Under the pieces are notes generated by a model. That model was not told where the DNA came from. It saw only the letters and a list, made by a program, of their open reading frames with translations, and did no database searches. From Paraburkholderia sp. BCC1885 (lineage in GTDB: Bacteria > Pseudomonadota > Gammaproteobacteria > Burkholderiales > Burkholderiaceae), in assembly GCF_900996235.1 (NCBI RefSeq), contig NZ_CAAJGM010000230.1, forward strand, positions 1 through 64,000: a stretch of 64,000 nucleotides of DNA, given 5' to 3'. The position numbers were made by a program, and so were the translations under genes. This document shows, piece after piece, positions 24,012 to 34,056 of the stretch. Numbering within the stretch: the first letter of the stretch is position 1; the number at the start of each line of letters is the position of its first letter.

Positions 24012-24164
24012 GCGACAGCGCATAGCAGCGTAGAAGGGGGCGCTGGTAAAGGCAGTACGCCTGAGGTGAAGGTTTTGTTGGGCGCATGGAAAAACCACGA
24101 GCAAGGGGGCGGCTTGTATATTTACCGCGGCACGGCGAATCACACTGAACCGCGCCGGGGCGGT

Positions 24165-25379
24165 TCACACCGAGTCGCCGGCCGGAGCTGTCTTGCGTCT
24201 TAGCAGATAGACGAGCCCGATTGCCGCGCTGGTCAGTCCCGCCAGCGCACCGACGCCGAGCGCCCAGCGTGGCCCCACGTGATCCGCGATCCAGCCGACC
24301 ACCGGTGCGCCGAGCGGAGTGCCGCCGAGCGCGGCCGCTAGCAGGATCGCGATCACGCGGCCGCGCATCGCGGGCTCGGTCGACAGCTGGACGAAACTGT
24401 TCGTCGACGTCGTGACCGTCTGCGCAGCGATGCCGACGATCACGAGCGCCGCTCCGAAAAGTGTGTAGACCGGCATCACCGCCGCGAGCGCGCAGCCCGC
24501 GCCGAACAGCGCGGCGCTCGCAAACAGCAGGCCGATGCGCGGCTTGTCGCGCCGCGCGGCTAGCAGTGCGCCGCTGACCGAACCGATCGCCATCATCGAC
24601 GTGAGCAGGCCGTAACGGCCCGCGCCCACGTGAAAGACGGTTATTGACATCGTCGAAATGAAGATCGGAAAATTCAGCCCGAATGTGCCGATCAGGAACA
24701 GCATGAACAGCACGGTCCGCAGGTCGTCGCGCCGCCACACGTAGCGAAAACCGTCGATCAGGCTACCGCGCCTGCGCTTCGCGCGCTCGTTGCGATTGAG
24801 GTCCGCGACGCGCAGTCGCGTCATCGCGACGATCACCGCGCCGAACGATACGGCGTTGATCACGAACACCCAGCCCGAGCCGACTACGGCGATCAGCAGC
24901 CCTGCGACGGCCGGGCCGATCATCCTGCCGATGTTGAACGACGTCGAATTTAGCGCGACCGCATTCCACAGGTCGGTCTCGCCGACGAGTTCGCCGACGA
25001 ACGTCTGCCGCGCCGGCGTATCGAACGCCGTCACGCAGCCGAGCGCAAACGCGAAGCCGTAAACGTGCCATAGCCGAACGGCGCCCGTCAGCGTGAGCAG
25101 CCCGAGCGCGAGCGCCAGCAGTCCGAGCGCGCCCTGCGTGACGAACAGCAGGCAGCGCCGATTGAAATGGTCAGCGGCGAAGCCGGTCTGCGCGATCAGC
25201 AGCATCTGCGGCGCGAACTGCAGCGCCATTACGACGCCGACCGCGCCCGCGCTGTGCTGCGTGAGGCCGGTCAGGACCAGCCAGTCCTGCGCGGTGCGTT
25301 GCATCCACGTGCCGACGTTCGACACGATGGCCCCGCTCGCCCAAAGCCGGTAGTTGTAGATTCTCAACGAACGAAACAT
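24165..25379 (-). CDS. MFS transporter (EntS/MFS_3-like exporter)
   Basis: About 404 aa with 12 hydrophobic segments. It has the MFS_3 features NYRLWASGAIVSNVGTWMQR at the N-terminus, a loop 2-3 region (QTGFAADHFNRR) and QTFVGELVGETDLWNAVALN, as in EntS-type exporters. The ATG at 25379 (MFRSLRIYNYRLW) is preferred; the frame opens 13 codons earlier. It is divergent from a TetR repressor with an operator between them, the classic arrangement for a drug or metabolite efflux pump. Confidence 0.85.
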   Translation of the reverse strand: MFRSLRIYNYRLWASGAIVSNVGTWMQRTAQDWLVLTGLTQHSAGAVGVVMALQFAPQMLLIAQTGFAADHFNRRCLLFVTQGALGLLALALGLLTLTGAVRLWHVYGFAFALGCVTAFDTPARQTFVGELVGETDLWNAVALNSTSFNIGRMIGPAVAGLLIAVVGSGWVFVINAVSFGAVIVAMTRLRVADLNRNERAKRRRGSLIDGFRYVWRRDDLRTVLFMLFLIGTFGLNFPIFISTMSITVFHVGAGRYGLLTSMMAIGSVSGALLAARRDKPRIGLLFASAALFGAGCALAAVMPVYTLFGAALVIVGIAAQTVTTSTNSFVQLSTEPAMRGRVIAILLAAALGGTPLGAPVVGWIADHVGPRWALGVGALAGLTSAAIGLVYLLRRKTAPAGDSV

Positions 25380-25432
25380 CGTGTCTATGTGGATTCCCCA
25401 GGAGCCTGCTGTGCGCACCGGCGGTCGGCGCG

Positions 25433-25462
25433 TTGACGGAGCCTAATCTAATTAGGTAGAAT
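25433..25462 (+). promoter_or_regulatory. Promoter with embedded TetR operator (tetR/MFS spacer)
   Basis: TTGACG (25433-25438) and TAGAAT (25457-25462) are separated by 18 bp, and the palindrome CCTAAT-CTA-ATTAGG (25442-25456) fills the spacer. The same palindrome lies in the same place in the P450 promoter (27456-27470). Repressor bound here would block polymerase. Confidence 0.7.
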
Positions 25463-25497
25463 GAGAAAGTCAATAGTTTCGGGAGCCATACGCCGCC

Positions 25498-26079
25498 ATG
25501 AAAGTAGATATCGACCGTATCCGCTGCGAGGCGACCGCGCTCGCGAACAAGAACGGCATCGACGGCTTGTCGATGAACGACCTCGCCGCGGCGCTTGGCG
25601 TTCGCGCGCCATCGCTCTACGCGCATGTTGATGGCCTCCACGCGGTGCGGCGCCTGCTTGCGCTGCATGGGCTCGCTGAACTCGAAGGTGGTGTCGCGCG
25701 GTTGACGGCCGGCAAGTCGGGACCCGATGCCGTACGCGCGCTAATGAACGGATATCGGAACTTCGCGCGCAAGAACCCCGGCGTCTACGCAGCGATGTTG
25801 CCGACGCCGCCGCGCACCGACAGCGCATGGCGTGAAGGGGTGGACCGCCTGGTGCAAACGCTGGTCGCGTCGCTGCATGGCTATCGTCTCGAAGCGCCGG
25901 ACCGCGTCCACGTGCTGAGAGGGATGCGTAGCGTCGTGCATGGCTTCGTGTCGCTCGAATCGTCCGGGGCGCTGAACAATCCGGTGAGCCGCGACGCGAG
26001 TTTCGAATGGCTGGTCGAAGCGTTCCTGCAGATGCTGGAACCGTTCGAAGTACAGACGTCGATGGCGCGCAAGGAGTGA
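25498..26079 (+). CDS. TetR-family repressor (WHG/TetR_C_33-type)
   Basis: A 193-aa protein with an N-terminal TetR helix-turn-helix (GIDGLSMNDLAAALGVRAPSL, then YAHVDGL at about 20-48) and a helical ligand-binding domain containing RGMRSVVHGFVSLE, typical of the WHG group. It is divergent from the MFS exporter. Its own promoter contains the palindrome also found before the P450 gene, so it probably represses itself, the exporter and the P450. A lipoprotein gene follows a few bases after its stop. Confidence 0.88.
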   Translation: MKVDIDRIRCEATALANKNGIDGLSMNDLAAALGVRAPSLYAHVDGLHAVRRLLALHGLAELEGGVARLTAGKSGPDAVRALMNGYRNFARKNPGVYAAMLPTPPRTDSAWREGVDRLVQTLVASLHGYRLEAPDRVHVLRGMRSVVHGFVSLESSGALNNPVSRDASFEWLVEAFLQMLEPFEVQTSMARKE

Positions 26080-26086
26080 AGTGGCG

Positions 26087-26836
26087 ATGAGCGAAGTCCT
26101 CGTGCGTATGCGGTTCGGTGCGTTTGCGCTGTCCAGCGCGATGCTGCTCGGCGGCTGCGCAGGCCACGCCGCGACGGCGCAAGTAGTCCTGCAGCCGGCA
26201 AACGGAAGCACGCTCGCGCGGCCAAGCATCGTGTACGTCGATACGTTCGATGTCGATCCAGCGCTGGTGCAGTCGGGCGCGGGTCTCTTCGCGCGCATGC
26301 AGTCGACGTGGTCCGGGCAGGCGGATGCCGGCGCGCGCGCAACGCTGGCGCACGATGTGCAGGACGCGGCGGCGAACGAGATTGTCAGCCGTCTGCAGAC
26401 AGCGGGGCTCGCGGCGATGCGCGTGGCGGCCACATCCCCGCCGGGGCGCGATGCTCTGGTGATCAAGGGGCGGTTCGAGCGCGTCGATGCGGGCAACAAG
26501 GCGCGGCGCGTGGTGATCGGCCTCGGCGCCGGCAAGAGCACAGTCAGCGTCGCGATCGAAGTGTGGTATCTCGCGGCAGACGGACGAACCGAACTCGTCG
26601 AGACGTCGGAGTCGTCCGCGGACAGCGGCCGCGCGCCGGGGCTCGCCGAATCGCTCGGCGCGGGCGCTGCCGCCGATCATATCGCGCAGTCCGCAGCGGT
26701 CGGCGGCGTGGTTCACCACGACGCCGAGGCGAAGCGGCCGCCGCCCGTCGACGAAGCGCGCCGGATCGGCGATGCGGCAGCCGACGAAGTTCGCAAGCTC
26801 TGTGTGACGCGCGGGTGGCTGAAGGCCGCTTCGTAA
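26087..26836 (+). CDS. DUF4410-like lipoprotein
   Basis: About 249 aa with a lipoprotein signal (hydrophobic run ending LLGGC), followed by a DUF4410-type body: IVYVDTFDVDPALV, DAANEIVSRLQTAGL, and LVIKGRFERVDAGNKARRVVIGLGAG. DUF4410 lipoproteins are of unknown function. A GTG at 26081 is an alternative start; AAGGAG lies upstream of both. It is 7 bp from the tetR stop and surely co-transcribed. Confidence 0.75.
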   Translation: MSEVLVRMRFGAFALSSAMLLGGCAGHAATAQVVLQPANGSTLARPSIVYVDTFDVDPALVQSGAGLFARMQSTWSGQADAGARATLAHDVQDAAANEIVSRLQTAGLAAMRVAATSPPGRDALVIKGRFERVDAGNKARRVVIGLGAGKSTVSVAIEVWYLAADGRTELVETSESSADSGRAPGLAESLGAGAAADHIAQSAAVGGVVHHDAEAKRPPPVDEARRIGDAAADEVRKLCVTRGWLKAAS

Positions 26837-26841
26837 CGCGG

Positions 26842-27336
26842 TTATCTCCAGTGGCCGCTGTGCCAATAGCCGGCGTAGCCGGGGTAATAGCCGCCGGGGT
26901 AACCGCCGTGATAGCCGTAATACGCCGAGTGATACGTGACGACCACCGACGCGTGAGGCACGACGCCGTAGACCGGCGCCGCGGCGATCGGAGCGGGCAC
27001 GACGACGGCGGCTGGACCCGCCGCGATCACTGCAGGCGCGGCAACGATCGCTGTTTTCGTCGCAACCACAGTCGCTGCGTGCTGTGTGCGCGGACGGTGG
27101 GCCTTCGCAATGGCGGGCGTAGGACCGCAGGTGAAACCGGCATGCACGGGGACAGCCGGCGGCGATAGCGACGTGGCCACCACAGGCGCCAGCGACGCGG
27201 AGGCAGCCGCTGCGACGGCCGGTATTTGCGGCGGGGCCTTCGCCGCGGCCCGAACCTTGCCGGAGACGAACCACGTTGCGGCCGAAGACGCCGACATCGC
27301 AAGCGCGACGAGTAATACCCAAAGACGATACGTCAT
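26842..27336 (-). CDS. Exported Ala/Val-rich protein with Gly/Tyr/His-rich tail
   Basis: The 164-aa product has an N-terminal hydrophobic segment (TYRLWVLLVALAMSASSA) serving as signal or anchor, a low-complexity Ala/Val/Pro middle, and a Tyr/Gly/His tail (YYGYHGGYPGGYYPGYAGYW, then HSGHWR). The ATG at 27336 has GAGG at good distance. No enzyme domain is seen; the tail could bind metals or surfaces. Two related-looking proteins lie at 33541-33837 and 34057-34968. It is convergent with the lipoprotein gene, 5 bp apart. Confidence 0.6.
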   Translation of the reverse strand: MTYRLWVLLVALAMSASSAATWFVSGKVRAAAKAPPQIPAVAAAASASLAPVVATSLSPPAVPVHAGFTCGPTPAIAKAHRPRTQHAATVVATKTAIVAAPAVIAAGPAAVVVPAPIAAAPVYGVVPHASVVVTYHSAYYGYHGGYPGGYYPGYAGYWHSGHWR

Positions 27337-27446
27337 CATTTCCTCGATCGATGCAGCGCAGATTGACTGCTCGCGCAGACTATAGCGACGCTTTTCCGTT
27401 CGATCTCTTGTCAATGTATGTCACCGTGTTTCAGCGCAGATTCTTG

Positions 27447-27476
27447 TTGACTAAAACTAATTCAATTAGGTAAATT
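27447..27476 (+). promoter_or_regulatory. P450 promoter with TetR-type operator
   Basis: TTGACT (27447-27452) and TAAATT (27471-27476), 18-bp spacer, with ACTAAT-TCA-ATTAGG (27456-27470) between them. The palindrome is the same as at 25442-25456 except for one end base and the three centre bases. The layout is identical, implying control by the TetR at 25498. Confidence 0.7.
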
Positions 27477-27536
27477 GATATTCTGTATAGGCCGGAGGCG
27501 GTGACTCGCCCAGGAACCGGCCATCACGGAGCTATC

Positions 27537-28748
27537 ATGTCCGATTCTGCGATCCGTAAGTTTTCTCTGCACGACCTGATGCGGCCCGAGCTGCGTGCCA
27601 ATCCGTATCCCTGGTACCGACGCTTGCGCGACGAGGACCCGGTGCACGAAGACCCGCGCGGCCACGGCTGGCTCGTGACGCGGTACGACGACGTCGTTGC
27701 GGTGCTCGACGACGCACGCTTTTCGGCGGAACGTCTGACCGCGTGTAACGAGCAGGATGCGTCCGCGCAACTGGTCATGCAGACGCTGTCGCGGCAGATG
27801 CTGTTTCTCGATCCGCCCGATCACACGCGGTTGCGCAAGCTGTTTGCGAAGTCGTTCACGCCGCGCCGCATCGAAGCGTTCCGGCCGCAGATAGAAGCGC
27901 TGACGCACGAACTGCTGACCACGTGTTGCGGCCGGCCGGTCAATTTCATTAAGGACTTTGCAGTTCCGCTGCCGGTCATGGTGATAGCCATGATGCTCGG
28001 CGTGCCGGTGGAAGATCGCGTACAACTGCGCGCATGGTCCGCCGCGTTCGGTAGCTTGCTCAGCGGCCGGCCAATGCTGGCCGGCGAGCTTGCGCATGCG
28101 CAGCAGGGCATCGTGGCCTTCGAGCAGTATTTCGCGCGTCTGATCGCGCTGCGCCGCGCGATGCCGGAAGACGACATGCTGAGCGATCTGGTCGCCGCCG
28201 AAGAGGCCGGTGACCGGCTAAGCGAGCAAGAGCTGATCTCGAACCTGATCTTGCTGCTGGCCGCCGGGCACGGCACGACCACGCATCTGCTCGGCAACGG
28301 ATTGCTCGCGCTGGCGGGCGAGCGCGAGCAGTGGAATCTGTTCGTCAGCGATCCGGACCTGGCGCCATCGCTCGTCAACGAAGTGCTGCGCTTCGAACCG
28401 CCGGTTCAGGTGACCGGCCGCGAAGCCACGGACGACGTCGAACTTGGCGGTCAGACGATTCGCAAAGGTGAGCGCGTGCGCGTGCTGCTCGGTGCAGCGA
28501 ATCGCGACGAGCGCCATTTCGTTGCACCGGACACGCTGAACGTCCAGCGCTTCAGTCCGCGCGTGCTGTCGTTCGGGCACGGCGTGCACTCCTGCATTGG
28601 AGCAATGCTGGCCCGCTTCGAGGCGCAGATCGTGTTTGCCGAACTGGCGGCCCGCTTTCCGGGCGTCGAAGTTGCTGTGGACCGCGCCGAGCGCACATCG
28701 AGCGTCGCGTTCCGGGGACTCCGTAGCTTGCCGGTGACGCTGCGCTGA
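27537..28748 (+). CDS. Cytochrome P450
   Basis: A soluble bacterial P450 of 403 aa. The oxygen-binding I-helix is AGHGTTTHL, the ExxR motif is NEVLRF, and the haem loop is LSFGHGVHSCIGAMLAR with the ligand C353. The ATG at 27537 has GGAG just upstream. P450s insert one oxygen atom into a substrate using electrons from a ferredoxin system; no ferredoxin or reductase gene is adjacent. The operator shared with the TetR/exporter locus suggests a detoxification or modification role. The substrate is unknown. Confidence 0.93.
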   Translation: MSDSAIRKFSLHDLMRPELRANPYPWYRRLRDEDPVHEDPRGHGWLVTRYDDVVAVLDDARFSAERLTACNEQDASAQLVMQTLSRQMLFLDPPDHTRLRKLFAKSFTPRRIEAFRPQIEALTHELLTTCCGRPVNFIKDFAVPLPVMVIAMMLGVPVEDRVQLRAWSAAFGSLLSGRPMLAGELAHAQQGIVAFEQYFARLIALRRAMPEDDMLSDLVAAEEAGDRLSEQELISNLILLLAAGHGTTTHLLGNGLLALAGEREQWNLFVSDPDLAPSLVNEVLRFEPPVQVTGREATDDVELGGQTIRKGERVRVLLGAANRDERHFVAPDTLNVQRFSPRVLSFGHGVHSCIGAMLARFEAQIVFAELAARFPGVEVAVDRAERTSSVAFRGLRSLPVTLR

Positions 28749-28797
28749 TTGCCTGTTTATTCCTTCAACCCGTAACCTTCGATTCGTCGATTAATCC

Positions 28798-29112
28798 ATG
28801 CACTACATCACTCTCTTTCTCGCCGGCGCTTTTCTGTGCAACTGCATTCCGCATCTGAGCGCCGGTCTGCAGGGGCGGCCGTTTCCGACGCCGTTTGCGA
28901 AGCCGCGCGGCGTCGGCGATTCGTCGCCGCTGGTCAATTTTCTGTGGGGTGCGTTCAATCTGCTGATCGCGCTCGTACGGCTCGCACGGCATCCGGTGAC
29001 ACTCGGCGCGAACTTCGAATGTCTCGCGCTCGCGCTAGGCGGGCTCGTGATCGGCCTGCACCTCGCAAAGCATTTCGGTAACGTGCAGCAGAAGAGGGTC
29101 GGCGGCCTGTAA
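28798..29112 (+). CDS. Small membrane protein of unknown function
   Basis: A 104-aa protein with hydrophobic segments near residues 1-18 and 45-60 and a third around 76-90 (LALALGGLVIGLHLAKH). The first looks like an uncleaved signal anchor. It follows the P450 stop by 49 bp on the same strand, so it may be co-transcribed. No family is recognised. Confidence 0.6.
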   Translation: MHYITLFLAGAFLCNCIPHLSAGLQGRPFPTPFAKPRGVGDSSPLVNFLWGAFNLLIALVRLARHPVTLGANFECLALALGGLVIGLHLAKHFGNVQQKRVGGL

Positions 29113-29185
29113 AACACCATTCCGGATTCGGGAATTGAGAATGGACGACCGTTGCCATTTATTCGCATGCGTCGCGCGCTCATAA

Positions 29186-30229
<1,044 letters not shown>

Positions 30230-30235
30230 TGCAGG

Positions 30236-30259
30236 CGGGCCGCGTTGCAATGCGGCCCG
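30236..30259. terminator. GC-rich hairpin between convergent genes
   Basis: CGGGCCGC (30236-30243), an 8-nt loop and GCGGCCCG (30252-30259) form a perfect 8-bp stem between the convergent aldo/keto reductase and LysR genes. There is no T-run, so it may be a weak bidirectional or Rho-assisted terminator. Confidence 0.5.
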
Positions 30260-30280
30260 TCTCGGCGCGTACAGCCACGC

Positions 30281-31183
30281 TTACGCGCGCGACGTCGCTG
30301 CCGCCAGCTGTGTCACGAGTTCGTCGAACACGACGCGAACCCGTTTCGGCACCGGCCCGCGCTGCGGCCTGTACACGTGCAGTTTCCATGGTTCCGGTTC
30401 GAGCTTCGGCAATACGCGCACCAGTTGGCGGCCCTCGACATAAGGGCGGATCAGATATTCCGCGCACTGGCTGAAACCGACGCCCGCGCAGGCGGCGTCG
30501 ATTTCAGCTTCGGTATCGTCGGTCACGAAGGCTGGCGACGGCGGCTGGAAATGCCGCTCACCGCGAAAGATCCACGGCCACGGGCGTCCGCTCGTCTGAT
30601 CGATCAGGCTCGTGACCGGCCGCGCTTCCAGTTCCTTCAGATTCTTCGGCTCGCCGACCGCGTCGATCAGTGCGGGCGCGCCGACTACCCACATCGGCAA
30701 CGGCCCGACTACGCGCGCGACGAACCGGTTGTCGCCGATCGAACCCGCGCGGATGCCGACGTCGATCTGGTCGTCGACGACCGCTGACGGCGCATCCGAC
30801 AGCCGCAAGTCGGGCACGAGACCCGGGTGCCGTGTCATCAGGTCGAGCAGCACCGGCTGCACGTAACGCCGCCCGAGCCCGGACGGCGCAGTGATCCGCA
30901 CGACACCGACCGCTTCGTCGGTGCGTGCGTTCGCGGGACCGAACAGCCCGTCGACGGCCGCCAGTGCCGCCTGCGCGCTGACCGCGAACGACTGCCCGAA
31001 CGTCGTGATCTGCACGCGCCGCGTATTGCGGTGAAACAGCGTTTCGCCGAGCGTCTGTTCCAGTTCGCGCACCGCGCGCGTAACGACCTGCGGCGACACG
31101 CCGAGCCGCTTCGCGGCTTCGCGGAACGTGGGACAGGTGGCGGCCGCCGAGAAGATCTTCAGGATTTCGAGCCGGTTGAGCAT
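30281..31183 (-). CDS. LysR-family regulator (divergent from an SDR gene)
   Basis: A 300-aa protein from the ATG at 31183 (MLNRLEILKIFSAAA). It has a winged helix-turn-helix in the first 60 residues (FREAAKRLGVSPQVVTRAVREL) and a substrate-binding domain after residue 90. It is divergent from the SDR gene at 31465 with a 280-bp spacer, suggesting that it controls the SDR and old-yellow-enzyme genes. The ligand is unknown. Confidence 0.87.
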   Translation of the reverse strand: MLNRLEILKIFSAAATCPTFREAAKRLGVSPQVVTRAVRELEQTLGETLFHRNTRRVQITTFGQSFAVSAQAALAAVDGLFGPANARTDEAVGVVRITAPSGLGRRYVQPVLLDLMTRHPGLVPDLRLSDAPSAVVDDQIDVGIRAGSIGDNRFVARVVGPLPMWVVGAPALIDAVGEPKNLKELEARPVTSLIDQTSGRPWPWIFRGERHFQPPSPAFVTDDTEAEIDAACAGVGFSQCAEYLIRPYVEGRQLVRVLPKLEPEPWKLHVYRPQRGPVPKRVRVVFDELVTQLAAATSRA

Positions 31184-31464
31184 GACTATTCCGCAAACAA
31201 GAATGGTGACGACGCGAGCGTTCCGCGATGACATTGTCGTCAGCGGCCGGGGCCGCAGTCAAGCATGGCATTGATATGGGAGTTCCGCGCGGTTTTAAGG
31301 TTCCTGTTTAAGGAATTTTAAATGCCGAACTGTTCCATTTATCTGCATCGACGAAGTACCCATACTTCGCAGCAGGCGTGAGGCGCGGAATACGGAAAAA
31401 CGCATCGCGGCCGACGAAACCCGGCAGTCATGCCGACACACGAACCTACTTAGAGGAATGAATC

Positions 31465-32241
31465 ATGAACACAAACACAACCCAACGCCCGCTCGCCGGC
31501 CGCATTGCGCTGGTGACCGGCGCCAGCTCCGGTATCGGCCGCGCGTCGGCGGCGGAACTTGCGCGGCGCGGCGCGAAGGTGGTCGTCGCGGCGCGGCGTC
31601 AGCCGGAACTCGACCAGCTCGTCGAAGAAATCGCGGACGCTGGCGGCGAAGCACGCGCGTTTGTCGCCGACGTCGCGAAGGAAAACGACATCCACCAGCT
31701 TGTCGACTTCACGGTGGCCACGTACGGCCGCCTCGACATCGCGTTCAACAACGCAGGCACCGAAGGCGTGTTCGCGCCGCTCGTCGAGCAAACCGCCGAA
31801 CGCTTCGACATGGTGTTCGAGCCGAACGTGCGCGGCGTGCTGAACTCGATGAAATACGAGGCCGAAGTGATGCTGCGCCAGGGCTCGGGCAGCATCATCA
31901 ACAACGCATCGATGGGCGGGCTGATCGGCTTCGAGAACGCTTCGGTGTACATCGCCAGCAAGCACGCGGTGGTCGGCATGACGAAGACCGCGTCGATCGA
32001 ATGGTTCCGCAAGGGCGTGCGCGTGAACGCGCTGTGCCCGGGGCTCATCGAAACGCCGTTTCACCATCGCGGCATCTGGCCGTCGGTCGACGTGCAGGAG
32101 GCGTTCGCGGCCGGCACGCCGGCGGGCCGCTGGGGCTCTGCCGACGAGATGGCGACGATCGTCGCGTTCTTGGCGTCGGACGATTCGAGCTATGTGTCGG
32201 GCCACGCGCTCGTCGCGGACGGCGGTTATTCGATCGCGTGA
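31465..32241 (+). CDS. Short-chain dehydrogenase/reductase
   Basis: A 258-aa classical SDR: TGASSGIG cofactor loop, FNNAG, active-site Ser in NNASMGG, catalytic pair in YIASK, and the C-terminal YVSGHALVADGGYS. RBS AGAGGAATG precedes the start. It is followed by the old yellow enzyme gene 69 bp on and faces a LysR regulator, so all three probably act on one unsaturated or carbonyl compound. The substrate is not predictable. Confidence 0.88.
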   Translation: MNTNTTQRPLAGRIALVTGASSGIGRASAAELARRGAKVVVAARRQPELDQLVEEIADAGGEARAFVADVAKENDIHQLVDFTVATYGRLDIAFNNAGTEGVFAPLVEQTAERFDMVFEPNVRGVLNSMKYEAEVMLRQGSGSIINNASMGGLIGFENASVYIASKHAVVGMTKTASIEWFRKGVRVNALCPGLIETPFHHRGIWPSVDVQEAFAAGTPAGRWGSADEMATIVAFLASDDSSYVSGHALVADGGYSIA

Positions 32242-32258
32242 CCTACAACTGAGCGAGC

Positions 32259-32279
32259 AGCGGCGGCCGTGCCGCCGCT
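32259..32279. other. Stable intergenic hairpin between the SDR and OYE genes
   Basis: AGCGGCGGC, a CGT loop and GCCGCCGCT form a perfect 9-bp stem with no T-run. In an operon such a hairpin can stabilise the upstream mRNA or cause partial termination. Confidence 0.5.
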
Positions 32280-32310
32280 TCGTCGCTGTTCATTCCAGAA
32301 GGCATCCATC

Positions 32311-33477
32311 ATGACTTTGTTCGAACCGATCTCGCTGCGCGGCGTCACGCTGCGCAACCGTCTCGCGATTTCCCCGATGTGCCAGTACTCGGCCGTCGAC
32401 GGCGTCGCGAACGACTATCACCTCGTGCATCTCGGGCGCTTTGCGCTCGGCGGCTTCGGCCTCGTGATCGTCGAGGCCACCGGCGTCGTGCCCGAAGGGC
32501 GTATCACGCACGGTGACCTCGGACTGTGGTCCGACGCACAGATTCCGGCGCTCGCGCGCATCGTCGACACGCTGAAGGCCGCCGGTGCGGCGGCCGGCAT
32601 CCAGCTCGCGCATGCGGGGCCGAAGGCCAGCATGCAGCGTCCGTGGTTCGGCAACGGCCCGCTCGGCGCGGCCGATTTCGCGCGCGGCGATCTGCCTTGG
32701 ACCGTGTACGCGGCGTCCGCGCAGCCGGTCGGCGACGGCTGGCTGACGCCCGAAGCGTTGTCGCTCGCGCAGATTGCTGCCACGAAAGCGGCGTTCGTTG
32801 CCGCCGCGCGGCGCGCGCATGCGGCCGGCTTCGACGTGATCGAACTGCACTGTGCGCACGGTTATCTGCTGAACAGTTTCCTGTCGCCGCTGACGAACCG
32901 GCGCACTGACCAGTACGGCGGCGATCTCGAAGGGCGGATGCGGCTGCCGCTCGAAATCGCGCAGGCGCTGCGCGAAGCATGGCCGCAGGACAAGCCGCTG
33001 TTCGTGCGCGTATCGACAGTGGACGGTCTGCGCGCGGGCACGACGCCGGACGATACGGTCGCGTTCGCGAAGCGTTTGAAGGCGCTCGGCGTCGACGTCG
33101 TCGACTGCTCGTCGGGCGGCACCGGTAACGGCTACGAGTATCCGGTCGGATACGGTTATCAGGTGCCGTACGCATCGCGCGTGCGCAAGGAGGCGGGTGT
33201 CGCGAGCATGGCGGTCGGGCTGATCGTCGACGCGCATCAGGCGCAGGCGATTGTGGAAGACGGGCATGCGGACCTCGTCGCGATCGGCCGCGAGGCGCTC
33301 GCCGATCCGAACTGGGCGCTGCACGCGCAAGCGGAACTCGGCGCGAACGATCCGGCCGATCCGTTCGCGTCGTGGCCGCGGCAGACGGACTGGTGGCTCG
33401 CGGGCCGCGCAAAGGAGATCGCGAAGCTCGACGCGGCGGTATGCGCCGTGCAAACCGCGGTCCCAAGCGAAGCCTGA
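32311..33477 (+). CDS. Old yellow enzyme-family ene-reductase (YqjM-like)
   Basis: A 388-aa flavoprotein with the TIM-barrel OYE pattern: RNRLAISPMCQYSAVDG (the Cys near the flavin is typical of YqjM-type enzymes), IQLAHAGPKAS, the CAHGYLLNSFLSPLTN substrate loop, RTDQYGG, and a DLVAIGREALADPNW tail. It reduces activated C=C bonds with NADPH through FMN. The ATG at 32311 is preferred to the longer frame. It probably forms an operon with the preceding SDR. Confidence 0.92.
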   Translation: MTLFEPISLRGVTLRNRLAISPMCQYSAVDGVANDYHLVHLGRFALGGFGLVIVEATGVVPEGRITHGDLGLWSDAQIPALARIVDTLKAAGAAAGIQLAHAGPKASMQRPWFGNGPLGAADFARGDLPWTVYAASAQPVGDGWLTPEALSLAQIAATKAAFVAAARRAHAAGFDVIELHCAHGYLLNSFLSPLTNRRTDQYGGDLEGRMRLPLEIAQALREAWPQDKPLFVRVSTVDGLRAGTTPDDTVAFAKRLKALGVDVVDCSSGGTGNGYEYPVGYGYQVPYASRVRKEAGVASMAVGLIVDAHQAQAIVEDGHADLVAIGREALADPNWALHAQAELGANDPADPFASWPRQTDWWLAGRAKEIAKLDAAVCAVQTAVPSEA

Positions 33478-33540
33478 AAAAGAGGGGAAGCGGCTGGAGC
33501 GCCCCGCCTCGACACCGCTCGCAGGCGACCAATGAAACGG

Positions 33541-33837
33541 TCAGCGCACGACGACGACTCCGCGCCCCCAATACCCGGCGCGGACCGTCACCGCCGGATA
33601 CGCGGGCGCGACATAAACCGGCGGCAGCGCGACCGGCAGCGGCGCGACGATCACCGGCGGCGGCGGCACCACGACCGCCGGCGCGGCGACGACGACCGCC
33701 GCGGGGGGCGGTGCATACACCGGCACTGCCGGCGAGACCGGAATGGTCACGCCGACGGCCACGCCGGCATACGAAGCCTGCGCGAGCAGCGCAAGCGGCA
33801 GTGTGGTGGCGGCAACAATCAGGAAACGCAGTTTCAT
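33541..33837 (-). CDS. Small exported Val/Pro-rich protein
   Basis: The 98-aa precursor has a signal peptide (MKLRFLIVAATTLPLALLA, cleavage near QASYAG) and a low-complexity Val/Pro/Ala body ending GYWGRGVVVVR. AAGGACG precedes the ATG at 33837. It resembles the 26842-27336 product and the C-terminal half of the 34057 product in composition. It is probably a periplasmic or surface protein; the function is unknown. Confidence 0.6.
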   Translation of the reverse strand: MKLRFLIVAATTLPLALLAQASYAGVAVGVTIPVSPAVPVYAPPPAAVVVAAPAVVVPPPPVIVAPLPVALPPVYVAPAYPAVTVRAGYWGRGVVVVR

Positions 33838-34056
33838 CGCACGTCCTTGTAACGGGTGGGTTATCGAAAGCCTGACCCGAAGCGTACGGATGCCGTCGAT
33901 GAAAATCTGTCTGCAAAATATGTCATTCCATTTCGCGTTTTGGGATGCTGGCCGCCCGACATTGCTTGACATGAATTGCTAACAGCTATTGGGTGCGGAC
34001 CTCTCTACAGTTGCGGCGTCGATGCTTTACGTCACCTGGTAGGAGGGTCGAAATTC

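Noticed and set aside
25448-27322. Very long minus-strand frame across tetR and the lipoprotein gene
   Set aside because: Arg/Ala-rich shadow of two well-supported + strand genes.
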